Origin: Liolophura sinensis
Taxonomy: Eukaryota > Mollusca > Polyplacophora > Chitonida > Chitonidae
Assembly (NCBI RefSeq): GCF_032854445.1
Contig: NW_027018332.1
Span: 1 to 40,008 of the forward strand
Direction of reading: 5' to 3'
Length of the DNA stretch: 40,008 bases
Shown here: positions 1 to 13,451 of the stretch, one piece after another
Layout of the letters: each line of letters opens with the position of its first letter
Position numbering within the stretch: the stretch's first letter is position 1
Notes under the pieces: model-generated
The model's database searches: none
Seen by the model: the letters and a program-made list of their open reading frames with translations, nothing else
What the model was told of the DNA's origin: nothing
Made by a program: the position numbers and the translations under genes

Positions 1-260
1 CCAGGCATCGGCAGCTGTTAAAAAAATTGCAACTTTCCCTGGTTCCATGGAGTAAGAGCCGTTGCTGGGCACGTGATTATGACATAAATGATCATTCAAT
101 TGTTCACTACAGGCCAAAAAGTATTAGTCGGAGAGCAACGCGGTTTGCACCATTCGATTTGTCGTCACAAAATACGTCGGATTAGCCTCTTACCAGCAGC
201 ACTGGAACAGTTCTTCCCACTTTTTGCATTTTTACCAGGTCCTTTTTGTTAATTGAAATC
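1..260 (+). repeat. Partial satellite unit at the left edge
   Basis: The last 260 bases of a unit cut by the window edge; it begins at the caggcatcggcagctg part of the unit. It already differs from the norm by several one-base insertions: an extra A in the A-run after gcagctgtt, an extra G and A in ggccaaaaagtatt, and extra bases around 218..245. The array therefore extends beyond the window to the left, or the contig starts inside it. Confidence 0.95.
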
Positions 261-3016
261 GGCTACACTGTACTCTGTACAATCGCGACTGGTCATTACT
301 ATATTCAACTTTTGACTATAAGTTATTTGCCCTTCGGTAGACCAGAAGATCTGAAATCTTTGGGGCTAAGCCCATTTAACTCACCCAGCAATTGCCTTAC
401 TTCTAAGTGCAAGACAATCTCAATGTCTTTATCTACGTGTAGAAAAACCACACCATTTGTACGTGAAAAACACAGGTACTTGATACAGTCTTGTGTAAAA
501 AGTACAACTGACCACAGACCCACATGAATAAGGTGCCAAAAATGCGGAATTGAGCCAGGGCATCGGCCAGCTGTTGAAAAATTGCAAATTTCCCTGGTTT
601 CCATGGAGTAAGAGCCGTTGCTGGGCACGTGATTATGACATAAATGATCATTCAATTGGTCGCTACAGCCAAACGTATTGATCGGAGAGCAACGCGGATT
701 GCACCATTCGATTTCTCGTCACAAAATACGTCGGATTAGCCTCTTACCAGCAGCACTGGAACAGTTTTCGCACTTTTGCATTTTTGCCTGGTCTTTTTGT
801 TAATTGAAATCGGCTACACTGTACTCTGTACAATCGCGACTTGGTCATTACTATATTCAACTTTTGACTATAAGTTATGTGCCCTTCGGTAGCCCAGAAG
901 ACCTGAAATCTTTGGGCTAAAGCCCATTTAAACTCACCCAGCAATTGTCTTACTTCTAAGTGCAAGACAATCTCAATGTCTTTATCTACGTGTAGAAAAA
1001 AACACACCATTTGTACGTGAAAAACACAAGGTACTTGATACAGTCTGCTGTAAAAAGTACAACTGACCACAGACCCACATGAATAAGGTGCCAAAAGATG
1101 CGGAATTGAGCTAGGCATCGGCAGCTGTTGAAAAATTGCCAATTTCCCTGGTTTCCATGGAGTAAGAGCCGTTGCTACGCACGTGATTATGACATAAATG
1201 ATCATTCAATTGTCACTACAGCCAAAAGTATTGGTCGGAGAGCAACGCGGTTTGCACCATTCGATTTCTCGTCACAAAAATACGTCGGAATAGCCTCTTA
1301 CCAGCAGCACTGGAACAGTTTTTCTACTTTTGCATTTTTGCCTGGTCTTTTTGTTAATTGAAATCGGCTACACTGTACTCTGTACAATCGCGACTGGTCA
1401 TTACTATATTCAACTTTTGACTATAAGTTATGTGCCCTTCGGTAGCCCAGAAGACCTGAAATCTTTGGGTTAAGCCCCATTTAACTCACCCAGCAATTGT
1501 CTTACTTCTAAGTGCAAGACAATCTCAATGTCTTTATCTACGTGTAGAAAAAACACACCATTTGTACATAAAAACACAAGGTACTTGATACAGTCTGCTG
1601 TAAAAAGTACAACTGGACCACAGACCCACATGAATAAGGTGCCAAAAGATGCGGAATTGAGCCAGGCATCGGCAGCTGTTGAAAAATTGCAAATTTCCCT
1701 GGTTTCCATGGAGTAAGAGCCGTTGCTACGCACGTGATTATGACATAAATGATCATTCAATTGTCACTACAGCCAAAAGTATTGTCGGAGAACAACGCGG
1801 TTTGCACCATTCAATTTCTCGTCACAAAATACGTCGGATTAGCCTCTTACCAGCAGCACTGGAACAGTTTTTTCTACTTTTGCATTTTTTGCCTGGTCTT
1901 TTTGTTAATTGAAATCGGCTACACTGTACTCTGTACAATCGCGACTGGTCATTACTATATTCAACTTTTGACTATAAGTTATGTGCCCTTCGGTAGCCAG
2001 AAAACCTGAAATCTTTGGGCCAAGCCCATTTAACTCACCCAGCAATTGTCTTACTTCTAAGTGCAAGACAATCTCAATGTCTTTATCTACGTGTAGAAAA
2101 ACCACACCATTTGTACTTAAAAAACACAAGGTACTTGATACAGTCTGCTGTAAAAAGTACAACTAAACACTGACCCACATTTATAAGGTGCCAAAAGATG
2201 CGGAATTGAGCCAGGCATCGGCAGCTGTTAAAAAATTGCAAATATCCCTGGTTTCCATGGAGTAAGAGCCGTTGCTGGGCACGTGATTATGACATAAATG
2301 ATCATTCAATTGTCACTACAGCCAAAAGTATTGGTCGGAGAGCAACGCGGTTTGCACCATTCGATTTCTCGTCACAAAATACGTCGGATTAGCCTCTTAC
2401 CAGCAGCACTGGAACAGTTTTTCCACTTTTGCATTTTTGCCTGGTCTTTTTGTTAATTGAAATCGGCTACACTGTACTCTGTACAATCGCGACTGGTCAT
2501 TACTATATTCAACTTTTGACTATAAGTTATGTGCCCTTCGGTAGCCCAGAAGACGTCAAATCTTTCGGCTAAGCCCATTTAACTCACCCAGCAATTGTCT
2601 TACTTCTAAGTGCAACACAATCTCAATGTTTTTATCTACGTGTAGAAAAACCACACCATTTGTACATGAAAAAAACACAAGGTACTTGATACAGTCTGCT
2701 GTAAAAAGTACAACTGACCACAGACCCACATTTAAAAGGTGCCAAAAGATGCGGAATTGGGCCAGGTATCGGCAGCTGTTGAAAAATTGCAAATTTCCCT
2801 GGTTTCCATGGAGTAAGAGCCGTTGCTGTGCACGTGATTATGACATAAATGATCATTGAATTGTCGCTACAGGCAAAAGTATTGGTCGGAGAGCAACGCG
2901 GTTTGCACCATTCGATTTCTCGTCACAAAATACGTCGGATTAGCCTCTTACCAGCAGCACTGGAACAGTTTTTCTAATTTTGCGTTTTTGCCTGGTCTTT
3001 TTTGTTAATTGAAATC
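261..3016 (+). repeat. Units M1-M5, indel-rich left segment
   Basis: These five units are 551, 554, 551, 548 and 552 bp, while nearly all later units are 549. The changes are scattered one-base gains and losses, mostly in homopolymers: ggggctaag near 360, cacaggtac (A lost) near 470, cagggcatcggccagctg near 555, caattggtcgc near 655, cgacttggtc near 838, ctaaagccc near 918, ttaaactc near 930, an A7 run near 996, ccccat near 1470, ctggaccac near 1613, T-run expansions near 1868 and 1885, A7 near 2670 and T6 near 2997. The matching units M11-M14 lack almost all of them. Sequencing or assembly error is the simplest reading; a decaying array edge is the alternative. Confidence 0.85.
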
Positions 3017-5060
3017 GGCTACACTGTACTCTGTACAATCGCGACTGGTCATTACTATATTCAACTTTTGACTATAAGTTATGTGCCCTTCGGTAGCCCA
3101 GAAGACGTCAAATCTTTCGGCTAAGCCCATTTAACTCACCCAGCAATTGTCTTACTTCTAAGTGCAAGACAATCTCAATGTCTTTATCTACGTGTAGAAA
3201 AACCACACCATTTGTACGTGAAAAACACAAGGTACTTGATACAGTCTGCTGTAAAAAGTACAACTGAACACTGACCCTCATTTATAAGGTGCCAAAAGAT
3301 GCGGAATTGGGCCAGGCATCGGCAGCTGTTAAAAAATTGCAAATATCCCTGGTTTCCATGGAGTAAGAGCCGTTGCTGGGCACGTGATTATGACATCAAT
3401 GATCATTGAATTGTCGCTACAGCCAAAAGTATTGGTCGGAGAGCAACGCGGTTTGCACCATTCGATTTCTCGTCACAAAATACGTCGGATTAGCCTCTTA
3501 CCAGCAGCACTGGAACAGTTTTTCCACTTTTGCATTTTTGCCTTGTCTTTTTGTTAATTGAAATCGGCTACACTGTACTCTGTACAATCGCGACTGGTCA
3601 TTACTATATTCAACTTTTGACTATAAGTTATGTGCCCTTCGGTAGCCCAGAAGACCTGAAATCTTTGGGCTAAGCCCATTTAACTCACCCAGCAATTGTC
3701 TTACTTCTTAGTCCAAGACAATCTCAATGTCTTTATCTACGTGTAGAAAGACCAGACCATTTGTACATAAAAAACACAAGGTACTTGATACAGTCTGCTG
3801 TAAAAAGTACAACTGACCACAGACCCACATTTATAAGGTGCCAAAAGATGCGGAATTGGGCCAGGTATCGGCAGCTGTTGAAAAATTGCCAATTTCCCTG
3901 GTTTCCATGGAGTAAGAGCCGTTGCTGGGCACGTGATTATGACATAAATGATCATTCAATTGTCGCTACAGGCAAAAGTATTGGTCAGAGAGCAACGCGG
4001 TTTGCACCATTCGATTTGTCGTCACAAAATACGTCGAATTAGCCTCTTACCAGCAGCACTGGAACAATTTTTCCAATTTTGCATTTTTGCCTGGTCTTTT
4101 TGTTTATTGAAATCGGCTACACTGTACTCTGTACAATCGCGACTGGTCATTACTATATTCAACTTTTGACTATAAGTTATGTGCCCTTCGGTAGCCCAGA
4201 AGACCTGAAATCTTTGGGCTAAGCCCATTTAATTCTTCCAGCAATTGTCTTACTTCTAAGTGCAAGACAATCTCAATGTCTTTATCTACGTGTAGAAAAA
4301 CCACACCATTTGTACATAAAAAACACAAGGTACTTGATACAGTCTGCTGTAAAAAGTACAACTAAACACTGACCAACATTTATAAGGTGCCAAAAGATGC
4401 GGAATTGAGCCAGGCATCGGCAGCTGTTGAAAAATTGCAAATTTCCCTGGTTTCCATGGAGTAAGAGCCGTTGCTGAGCACGTGATTATGACATAAATGA
4501 TCATTCAATTGTCACTGCAGCCAAAAGTATTGGTCGGAGAGCAACGCGGTTTGCACCATTCGATTTCTCGTCACAAAATACGTCGGATTAGCCTCTTACC
4601 AGCAGCACTGGAACAGTTTTCGCACTTTTGCATTTTTGCCTGGTCTTTTAGTTAATTGAAATCGGCTACACTGTACTCTGTACAATCGCGACTGGTCATT
4701 ACTATATTCAACTTTTGACTATAAGTTATGTGCCCTTCGGTAGCCCAGAAGACCTGAAATTTTTGGGCTAAGCCCATTTAACTCACCCAGCAATTGCCTT
4801 ACTTCTAAGTGCAAGACAATCTCAATGTCTTTATCTACGTGTAGAAAAACCACACCATTTGTACGTGATAAACACAAGGTACTTGATACAGTCTGCTGTA
4901 AAAAGTACAACTGAACACTGACCCACTTCAGTAAGGTGCCAAAAGATGTGGAATTGAGCCAGGCATCGGCAGCTGTTGAAAAATTGCAAATTTCCCTGGT
5001 TTCCATGGAGTAAGAGCCGTTGCTGGGCACGTGATTATGACATAAATAATCATGCAATTG
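812..5060 (+). repeat. Higher-order block A, copy 1 (M2-M9)
   Basis: Eight consecutive units whose private variants recur in the same order in 5762..10000. Shared rare markers include ttgccaatttccc with tacgtcggaatagcc (M2/M11), ttcaatttctcg and cagaaaacctg (M3-M4/M12-M13), gcaacacaatctc with tgtttttatc (M5/M14), ttcttagtccaag with aaagaccagacc (M7/M16), taattcttccagc (M7-M8/M16-M17), tcactgcagcc (M8/M17) and ataatcatgcaattg (M9/M18). The offset is 4942 bp, which is nine units, over M6-M9. The two copies part company after about 5057, where copy 1 has tcactacagcc and cggattgcacc but copy 2 does not. Confidence 0.93.
3396..3409. repeat. Perfect 14-bp palindrome tcaatgatcattga
   Basis: Most units contain the 10-bp palindrome aatgatcatt. 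Here (M6), in M15 at 8338..8351 and in M37 at 20421..20434, the flanking alleles tcaatg and cattga occur together and extend it to 14 bp. In other units one side is aaatg or cattca, which breaks the extension. Confidence 0.7.
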
Positions 5061-5212
5061 TCACTACAGCCAAAAGTATTGGTCGGAGAGCAACGCGGAT
5101 TGCACCATTCGATTTCTCGTCACAAAATACGTCGGATTAGCCTCTTACCAGCAGCACTGGAACAGTTTTTCCACTTTTGCATTTTTGCCTGGTCTTTTTG
5201 TTAATTGAAATC

Positions 5213-5761
5213 GGCTACACTGTACTCTGTACAATCGCGACTGGTCATTACTATATTCAACTTTTGACTATAAGTTATGTGCCCTTCGGTAGCCCAGAAG
5301 ACCTGAAATCTTTGAACTAAGCCCATTTAACTCACCCAGCAATTGTCTTACTTCTAAGTCCAAGACAATCTCAATGTCTTTATCTACGTGTAGAAAAACC
5401 ATACCATTTGTACGTGAAAAACACAAGGTACTTGATACAGTCTGCTGTAAAAAGTACAACTGACCACAGACCCACATGAATAAGGTGCCAAAAGATGCGG
5501 AATTGATACAGGCATCGGCAGCTGTTGAAAAATTGCAAATTTCCCTGGTTTCCATGGAGTAAGAGCCGTTGCTACGCACGTGATTATGACATAAATGATC
5601 ATTCAATTGTCGCTACTGCCAAAAGTATTGGTCGGAGAGCAACGCGGTTTGCACCATTCGATTTCTCGTCACAAAATACGTCGGATTAGCCTCTTACCAG
5701 CAGCACTGGACCAGTTTTTCCACTTTTGCATTTTTGCCTGGTCTTTTTGTTAATTGAAATC
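5213..5761 (+). repeat. Single unit M10 between the two 8-unit copies
   Basis: A standard 549-bp unit separating block A copy 1 from copy 2, so the repeat period is nine units although only eight are shared. It carries private variants: ctttgaactaagcc near 5311, aaccataccatttg near 5400, gatacaggcatc near 5506, tcgctactgcc near 5611 and ggaccag near 5708. It does not resemble M1, which occupies the equivalent position before copy 1. Confidence 0.85.
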
Positions 5762-8700
5762 GGCTACACTGTACTCTGTACAATCGCGACTGGTCATTAC
5801 TATATTCAACTTTTGACTATAAGTTATGTGCCCTTCGGTAGCCCAGAAGACCTAAAATCTTTGGGCTAAGCCCATTTAACTCACCCAGCAATTGTCTTAC
5901 TTCTAAGTGCAAGACAATCTCAATGTCTTTATCTACGTGTAGAAAAAACACACCATTTGTACGTGAAAAACACAAGGTACTTGATACAGTCTGCTGTAAA
6001 AAGTACAACTGACCACAGACCCACATGAATAAGGTGCCAAAAGATGCGGAATTGAGCCAGGCATCGGCAGCTGTTGAAAAATTGCCAATTTCCCTGGTTT
6101 CCATGGAGTAAGAGCCGTTGCTACGCACGTGATTATGACATAAATGATCATTCAATTGTCACTACAGCCAAAAGTATTGGTCGGAGAGCAACGCGGTTTG
6201 CACCATTCGATTTCTCGTCACAAAATACGTCGGAATAGCCTCTTACCAGCAGCACTGGAACAGTTTTTCTACTTTTGCATTTTTGCCTGGTCTTTTTGTT
6301 AATTGAAATCGGCTACACTGTACTCTGTACAATCGCGACTGGTCATTACTATATTCAACTTTTGACTATAAGTTATGTGCCCTTCGGTAGCCCAGAAGAC
6401 CTGAAATCTTTGGGTTAAGCCCATTTAACTCACCCAGCAATTGTCTTACTTCTAAGTGCAAGACAATCTCAATGTCTTTATCTACGTGTAGAAAAAACAC
6501 ACCATTTGTACATAAAAAACACAAGGTACTTGATACAGTCTGCTGTAAAAAGTACAACTGACCACAGACCCACATGAATAAGGTGCCAAAAGATGCGGAA
6601 TTGAGCCAGGCATCGGCAGCTGTTGAAAAATTGCAAATTTCCCTGGTTTCCATGGAGTAAGAGCCGTTGCTACGCACGTGATTATGACATAAATGATCAT
6701 TCAATTGTCACTACAGCCAAAAGTATTGGTCGGAGAACAACGCGGTTTGCACCATTCAATTTCTCGTCACAAAATACGTCGGATTAGCCTCTTACCAGCA
6801 GCACTGGAACAGTTTTTCTACTTTTGCATTTTTGCCTGGTCTTTTTGTTAATTGAAATCGGCTACACTGTACTCTGTACAATCGCGACTGGTCATTACTA
6901 TATTCAACTTTTGACTATAAGTTATGTGCCCTTCGGTAGCCCAGAAAACCTGAAATCTTTGGGCCAAGCCCATTTAACTCACCCAGCAATTGTCTTACTT
7001 CTAAGTGCAAGACAATCTCAATGTCTTTATCTACGTGTAGAAAAACCACACCATTTGTACTTAAAAAACACAAGGTACTTGATACAGTCTGCTGTAAAAA
7101 GTACAACTAAACACTGACCCACATTTATAAGGTGCCAAAAGATGCGGAATTGAGCCAGGCATCGGCAGCTGTTAAAAAATTGCAAATATCCCTGGTTTCC
7201 ATGGAGTAAGAGCCGTTGCTGGGCACGTGATTATGACATAAATGATCATTCAATTGTCACTACAGCCAAAAGTATTGGTCGGAGAGCAACGCGGTTTGCA
7301 CCATTCGATTTCTCGTCACAAAATACGTCGGATTAGCCTCTTACCAGCAGCACTGGAACAGTTTTTCCACTTTTGCATTTTTGCCTGGTCTTTTTGTTAA
7401 TTGAAATCGGCTACACTGTACTCTGTACAATCGCGACTGGTCATTACTATATTCAACTTTTGACTATAAGTTATGTGCCCTTCGGTAGCCCAGAAGACGT
7501 CAAATCTTTCGGCTAAGCCCATTTAACTCACCCAGCAATTGTCTTACTTCTAAGTGCAACACAATCTCAATGTTTTTATCTACGTGTAGAAAAACCACAC
7601 CATTTGTACATGAAAAAACACAAGGTACTTGATACAGTCTGCTGTAAAAAGTACAACTGACCACAGACCCACATTTAAAAGGTGCCAAAAGATGCGGAAT
7701 TGGGCCAGGTATCGGCAGCTGTTGAAAAATTGCAAATTTCCCTGGTTTCCATGGAGTAAGAGCCGTTGCTGGGCACGTGATTATGACATAAATGATCATT
7801 GAATTGTCGCTACAGGCAAAAGTATTGGTCGGAGAGCAACGCGGTTTGCACCATTCGATTTCTCGTCACAAAATACGTCGGATTAGCCTCTTACCAGCAG
7901 CACTGGAACAGTTTTTCTAATTTTGCGTTTTTGCCTGGTCTTTTTGTTAATTGAAATCGGCTACACTGTACTCTGTACAATCGCGACTGGTCATTACTAT
8001 ATTCAACTTTTGACTATAAGTTATGTGCCCTTCGGTAGCCCAGAAGACGTCAAATCTTTCGGCTAAGCCCATTTAACTCACCCAGCAATTGTCTTACTTC
8101 TAAGTGCAAGACAATCTCAATGTCTTTATCTACGTGTAGAAAAACCACACCATTTGTACGTGAAAAACACAAGGTACTTGATACAGTCTGCTGTAAAAAG
8201 TACAACTGAACACTGACCCACATTTATAAGGTGCCAAAAGATGCGGAATTGGGCCAGGCATCGGCAGCTGTTAAAAAATTGCAAATATCCCTGGTTTCCA
8301 TGGAGTAAGAGCCGTTGCTGGGCACGTGATTATGACATCAATGATCATTGAATTGTCGCTACAGCCAAAAGTATTGGTCGGAGAGCAACGCGGTTTGCAC
8401 CATTCGATTTCTCGTCACAAAATACGTCGGATTAGCCTCTTACCAGCAGCACTGGAACAGTTTTTCCACTTTTGCATTTTTGCCTTGTCTTTTTGTTAAT
8501 TGAAATCGGCTACACTGTACTCTGTACAATCGCGACTGGTCATTACTATATTCAACTTTTGACTATAAGTTATGTGCCCTTCGGTAGCCCAGAAGACCTG
8601 AAATCTTTGGGCTAAGCCCATTTAACTCACCCAGCAATTGTCTTACTTCTTAGTCCAAGACAATCTCAATGTCTTTATCTACGTGTAGAAAGACCAGACC

Positions 8701-10000
8701 ATTTGTACATAAAAAACACAAGGTACTTGATACAGTCTGCTGTAAAAAGTACAACTGACCACAGACCCACATTTATAAGGTGCCAAAAGATGCGGAATTG
8801 GGCCAGGTATCGGCAGCTGTTGAAAAATTGCCAATTTCCCTGGTTTCCATGGAGTAAGAGCCGTTGCTGGGCACGTGATTATGACATAAATGATCATTCA
8901 ATTGTCGCTACAGGCAAAAGTATTGGTCAGAGAGCAACGCGGTTTGCACCATTCGATTTGTCGTCACAAAATACGTCGAATTAGCCTCTTACCAGCAGCA
9001 CTGGAACAATTTTTCCAATTTTGCATTTTTGCCTGGTCTTTTTGTTAATTGAAATCGGCTACACTGTACTCTGTACAATCGCGACTGGTCATTACTATAT
9101 TCAACTTTTGACTATAAGTTATGTGCCCTTCGGTAGCCCAGAAGACCTGAAATCTTTGGGCTAAGCCCATTTAATTCTTCCAGCAATTGTCTTACTTCTA
9201 AGTGCAAGACAATCTCAATGTCTTTATCTACGTGTAGAAAAACCACACCATTTGTACATAAAAAACACAAGGTACTTGATACAGTCTGCTGTAAAAAGTA
9301 CAACTAAACACTGACCAACATTTATAAGGTGCCAAAAGATGCGGAATTGAGCCAGGCATCGGCAGCTGTTGAAAAATTGCAAATTTCCCTGGTTTCCATG
9401 GAGTAAGAGCCGTTGCTGAGCACGTGATTATGACATAAATGATCATTCAATTGTCACTGCAGCCAAAAGTATTGGTCGGAGAGCAACGCGGTTTGCACCA
9501 TTCGATTTCTCGTCACAAAATACGTCGGATTAGCCTCTTACCAGCAGCACTGGAACAGTTTTCGCACTTTTGCATTTTTGCCTGGTCTTTTAGTTAATTG
9601 AAATCGGCTACACTGTACTCTGTACAATCGCGACTGGTCATTACTATATTCAACTTTTGACTATAAGTTATGTGCCCTTCGGTAGCCCAGAAGACCTGAA
9701 ATTTTTGGGCTAAGCCCATTTAACTCACCCAGCAATTGCCTTACTTCTAAGTGCAAGACAATCTCAATGTCTTTATCTACGTGTAGAAAAACCACACCAT
9801 TTGTACGTGATAAACACAAGGTACTTGATACAGTCTGCTGTAAAAAGTACAACTGAACACTGACCCACTTCAGTAAGGTGCCAAAAGATGTGGAATTGAG
9901 CCAGGCATCGGCAGCTGTTGAAAAATTGCAAATTTCCCTGGTTTCCATGGAGTAAGAGCCGTTGCTGGGCACGTGATTATGACATAAATAATCATGCAAT
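5762..10000 (+). repeat. Higher-order block A, copy 2 (M11-M18)
   Basis: Second copy of the eight-unit series at 812..5060. Between 3017..5057 and 7959..9999 I find only two substitutions by eye (ccctca against cccaca near 3276/8218, and tttatt against ttaatt near 4104/9046). That is about 99.9% identity, far above the identity between neighbouring units of different subtype. This copy keeps the regular 549-bp spacing; M14 is 550 because of one extra A near 7615. It is a recent duplication of about 4.2 kb. Confidence 0.93.
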
Positions 10001-10154
10001 TGTCGCTACAGCCAAAAGTATTGGTCAGAGAGCAACGCGGTTTGCACCATTCGATTTCTCGTCACACAATACGTCGGATTAGCCTCTTACCAGCAGCACT
10101 GGAACAGTTTTTCCACTTTTGCAATTTTATCTGGTCTTTTTGTTAATTGAAATC

Positions 10155-11253
10155 GGCTACACTGTACTCTGTACAATCGCGACTGGTCATTACTATATTC
10201 AACTTTTGACTATAAGTTATGTGCCCTTCGGTAGCCCAGAAGACCTGAAATTTTTGGGCTAAGCCCATTTAACTCACCCAGCAATTGCCTTAATTTGTAA
10301 GTGCAAGACAATCTCAATGTCTTTATCTACGTGTAGAAAAACCACACCATTTGTACGTGAAAAACACAAGGTACTTGATACAGTCTGCTGTAAAAAGTAC
10401 AACTAAACACTGACCCACATTTATAAGGTGCCAAAAGATGCGAAATTGAGCCAGGCATCGGCAGCTGTTAAAAAATTGCAAATATCCCTGGTCTCCATGG
10501 AGTAAGAGCCGTTGCTGGGCACATGATTATGACATCAATGATCATTCAATTGTCACTACAGCCAAAAGTATTGGTCGGAGAGCAACGCGGTTTGCACCAT
10601 TCGATTTCTCGTCACAAAATACGTCGGATTAGCCTCTTACCAGCAGCACTGGAACAGTTCTTCCACTTTTGCATTTTTGCCTGGTCTTTTTGTTAATTGA
10701 AATCGGCTACACTGTACTCTGTACAATCGCGACTGGTCATTACTATATTCAACTTTTGACTATAAGTTATGTGCCCTTCGGTAGCCCAGAAGACGTCAAA
10801 TCTTTGGGCCAAGCCCATTTAACTCACACAGCAATTGTCTTACTTCTAAGTGCAAGACAATCTCAATGTCTTTATCTAGGTGTAGAAAAACCACACCATT
10901 TGTACGTGAAAAACACAAGGTACTTGATACAGTCTGCTGTAAAAAGTACAACTGACCACAGACACACATGAATAAGGTGCCAAAAGATGCGAAATTGAGC
11001 CAGGCATCGGCAGCTGTTAAAAAATTGCAAATATCCCTGGTTTCCATGGAGTAAGAGCCGTTGCTGGGCACGTGATTATGACATCAATGATCATTCAATT
11101 GTCACTACAGCCAAAAGTATTGGTCGGAGAGCAACGCGGTTTGCACCATTCGATTTCTCGTCACAAAATACGTCGGATTAGCCTCTTACCAGCAGCACTG
11201 GAACAGTTTTTCCACTTTTGCATTTTTACCTGGTCTTTTTGTTAATTGAAATC
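10155..11253 (+). repeat. Two-unit cassette T-V, first copy (M19-M20)
   Basis: M19 (subtype T) carries cttaatttgtaagtg in place of cttacttctaagtg, which makes it 550 bp, and has cacatg (10520..10525) instead of the usual cacgtg. M20 (subtype V) has gacgtcaaatc, ctttgggccaagcc and ctcacacagc, plus tctaggtgtag. The same T then V order with these linked markers occurs at 12353..13451, 18943..20041 and 32672..33747. Confidence 0.9.
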
Positions 11254-12352
11254 GGCTACACTGTACTCTGTACAATCGCGACTGGTCATTACTATATTCA
11301 ACTTTTGACTATAAGTTATGTGCCCTTCGGTAGCCCAGAAGATCTGAAATCTTTGGGCTAAGCCCATTTAACTCACCCAGCAATTGTTTTAATTTGTAAG
11401 TGCAAGACAATCTCAATGTCTTTATCTACGTGTAGAAAAACCACACCATTTGTACGTGATAAACACAAGGTACTTGATACAGTCTGCTGTAAAAAGTACA
11501 ACTGAACACTGACCCACTTCAGTAAGGTGCCAAAAGATGCAGAATTGAGCCAGGCATACGCAGCTGTTGAAAAATTGCAAATATCCCTGGTTTCCATGGA
11601 GTAAGAGCCGTTGCTCGGCACGTGATTATGACATAAATGATCATTCAATTGTCACTACAGCCAAAAGTATTGGTCGGAGAGCAACGCGGTTTGCACCATT
11701 CAATTTCTAGTCACTAAATACGTCGGATTAGCCTCTTACCAGCAGCACTGGAACAGTTTGTCCACTTTTGCAATTTTGCCTGGTCTTTTTGTTAATTAAA
11801 ATCGGCTACACTGTACTCTGTACAATCGCGACTGGTCATTACTATATTCAACTTTTGACTATAAGTTATGTGCCCTTCGGTAGCCCAGAAGACCTGAAAT
11901 CTTTGGGCCAAGCCCATTTAACTCACCCAGCAATTGTCTTACTTCTAAGTGCAAGACAATCTCAATGTCTTTATCTACGTGTAGAAAAACCACACCATTT
12001 GTACATAAAAAACACAAGGTACTTGATACAGTCTGCTGTAAAAAATACAACTAAACACTGACCCACATTTATAAGGTGCCAAAAGATGCGGAATTGGGCC
12101 AGGCATCGGCAGCTGTTAAAAAATTGCAAATATCCCTGGTTTCCATGGAGTAAGAGCCGTTGCTGGGCACGTGATTATGACATCAATGATCATTCAATTG
12201 TCGCTATAGCCAAAAGTATTGGTCGGAGAGCAACGCGGTTTGCACCATTCGATTTCTCGTCACAAAATACGTCGGATTAGCCTCTTACCAGCAGCACTGG
12301 AACAGTTTTTCCACTTTTGCATTTTTACCTGGTCTCTTTGTTAATTGAAATC
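11254..12352 (+). repeat. Units M21-M22 between the first two T-V cassettes
   Basis: M21 (550 bp) also has the aatttgtaag insertion, but with gttttaatttg, a cttcagtaagg segment and an intact cacgtg, so it is a recombinant or an independent lineage of subtype T. Its end has tttctagtcac, gcaattttgcc and ttaattaaaatcgg. That set is otherwise seen only at the ends of M46, M47 and M54. M22 follows with gggccaag and a tacataaaaaac segment. Confidence 0.85.
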
Positions 12353-13451
12353 GGCTACACTGTACTCTGTACAATCGCGACTGGTCATTACTATATTCAA
12401 CTTTTGACTATAAGTTATGTGCCCTTCGGTAGCCCAGAAGATCTGAAATCTTTGGGCTAAGCCCATTTAACTCACCCAGCAATTGCCTTAATTTGTAAGT
12501 GCAAGACAATCTCAATGTCTTTATCTACGTGTAGAAAAACCACACCATTTGTACGTGAAAAACACAAGGTACTTGATACAGTCTGCTGTAAAAAGTACAA
12601 CTAAACACTGACCCACATTTATAAGGTGCCAAAAGATGCGAAATTGAGCCAGGCATCGGCAGCTGTTAAAAAATTGCAAATATCCCTGGTTTCCATGGAG
12701 TAAGAGCCGTTGCTGGGCACATGATTATGACATCAATGATCATTCAGTTGTCACTACAGCCAAAAGTATTGGTCGGAGAGCAACGCGGTTTGCACCATTC
12801 GATTTCTCGTCACAAAATACGTCGGATTAGCCTCTTACCAGCAGCACTGGAACAGTTCTTCCACTTTTGCATTTTTGCCTGGTCTTTTTGTTAATTGAAA
12901 TCGGCTACACTGTACTCTGTACAATCGCGACTGGTCATTACTATATTCAACTTTTGACTATAAGTTATGTGCCCTTCGGTAGCCCAGAAGACGTCAAATC
13001 TTTGGGCCAAGCCCATTTAACTCACACAGCAATTGTCTTACTTCTAAGTGCAAGACAATCTCAATGTCTTTATCTAGGTGTAGAAAAACCACACCATTTG
13101 TACGTGAAAAACACAAGGTACTTGATACAGTCTGCTGTAAAAGGTACAATTGACCACAGACACACATGAATAAGGTGCCAAAAGATGCGAAATTGAGCCA
13201 GGCATCGGCAGCTGTTAAAAAATTGCAAATATCCCTGGTTTCCATGGAGTAAGAGCCGTTGCTGGGCACGTGATTATGACATCAATGATCATTCAATTGT
13301 CACTACAGGCAAAAGTATTGGTCGGAGAGCAACGCGGTTTGCACCATTCGATTTCTCGTCACAAAATACGTCGGATTAGCCTCTTACCAGCAGCACTGGA
13401 ACAGTTTTTCCACTTTTGCATTTTTGCCTGGTCTTTTTGTTAATTGAAATC
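12353..13451 (+). repeat. Two-unit cassette T-V, second copy (M23-M24)
   Basis: Copies the M19-M20 cassette at an offset of 2198 bp, four units. M23 has aatttgtaag and cacatg (12718..12723). M24 shares the rare tctaggtgtag and acacacatgaataagg markers with M20. Private changes include attcagttgtc near 12744 and aaggtacaattgacc near 13142. The units before and after do not match, so this is a two-unit exchange, not a long 4-unit array. Confidence 0.88.

Noticed and set aside
744-1205. The longest open frame in the window, 153 codons on the minus strand
   Set aside because: It exists only because one-base insertions in the error-like left segment join frames that are separate in the matching regular units M11-M12.
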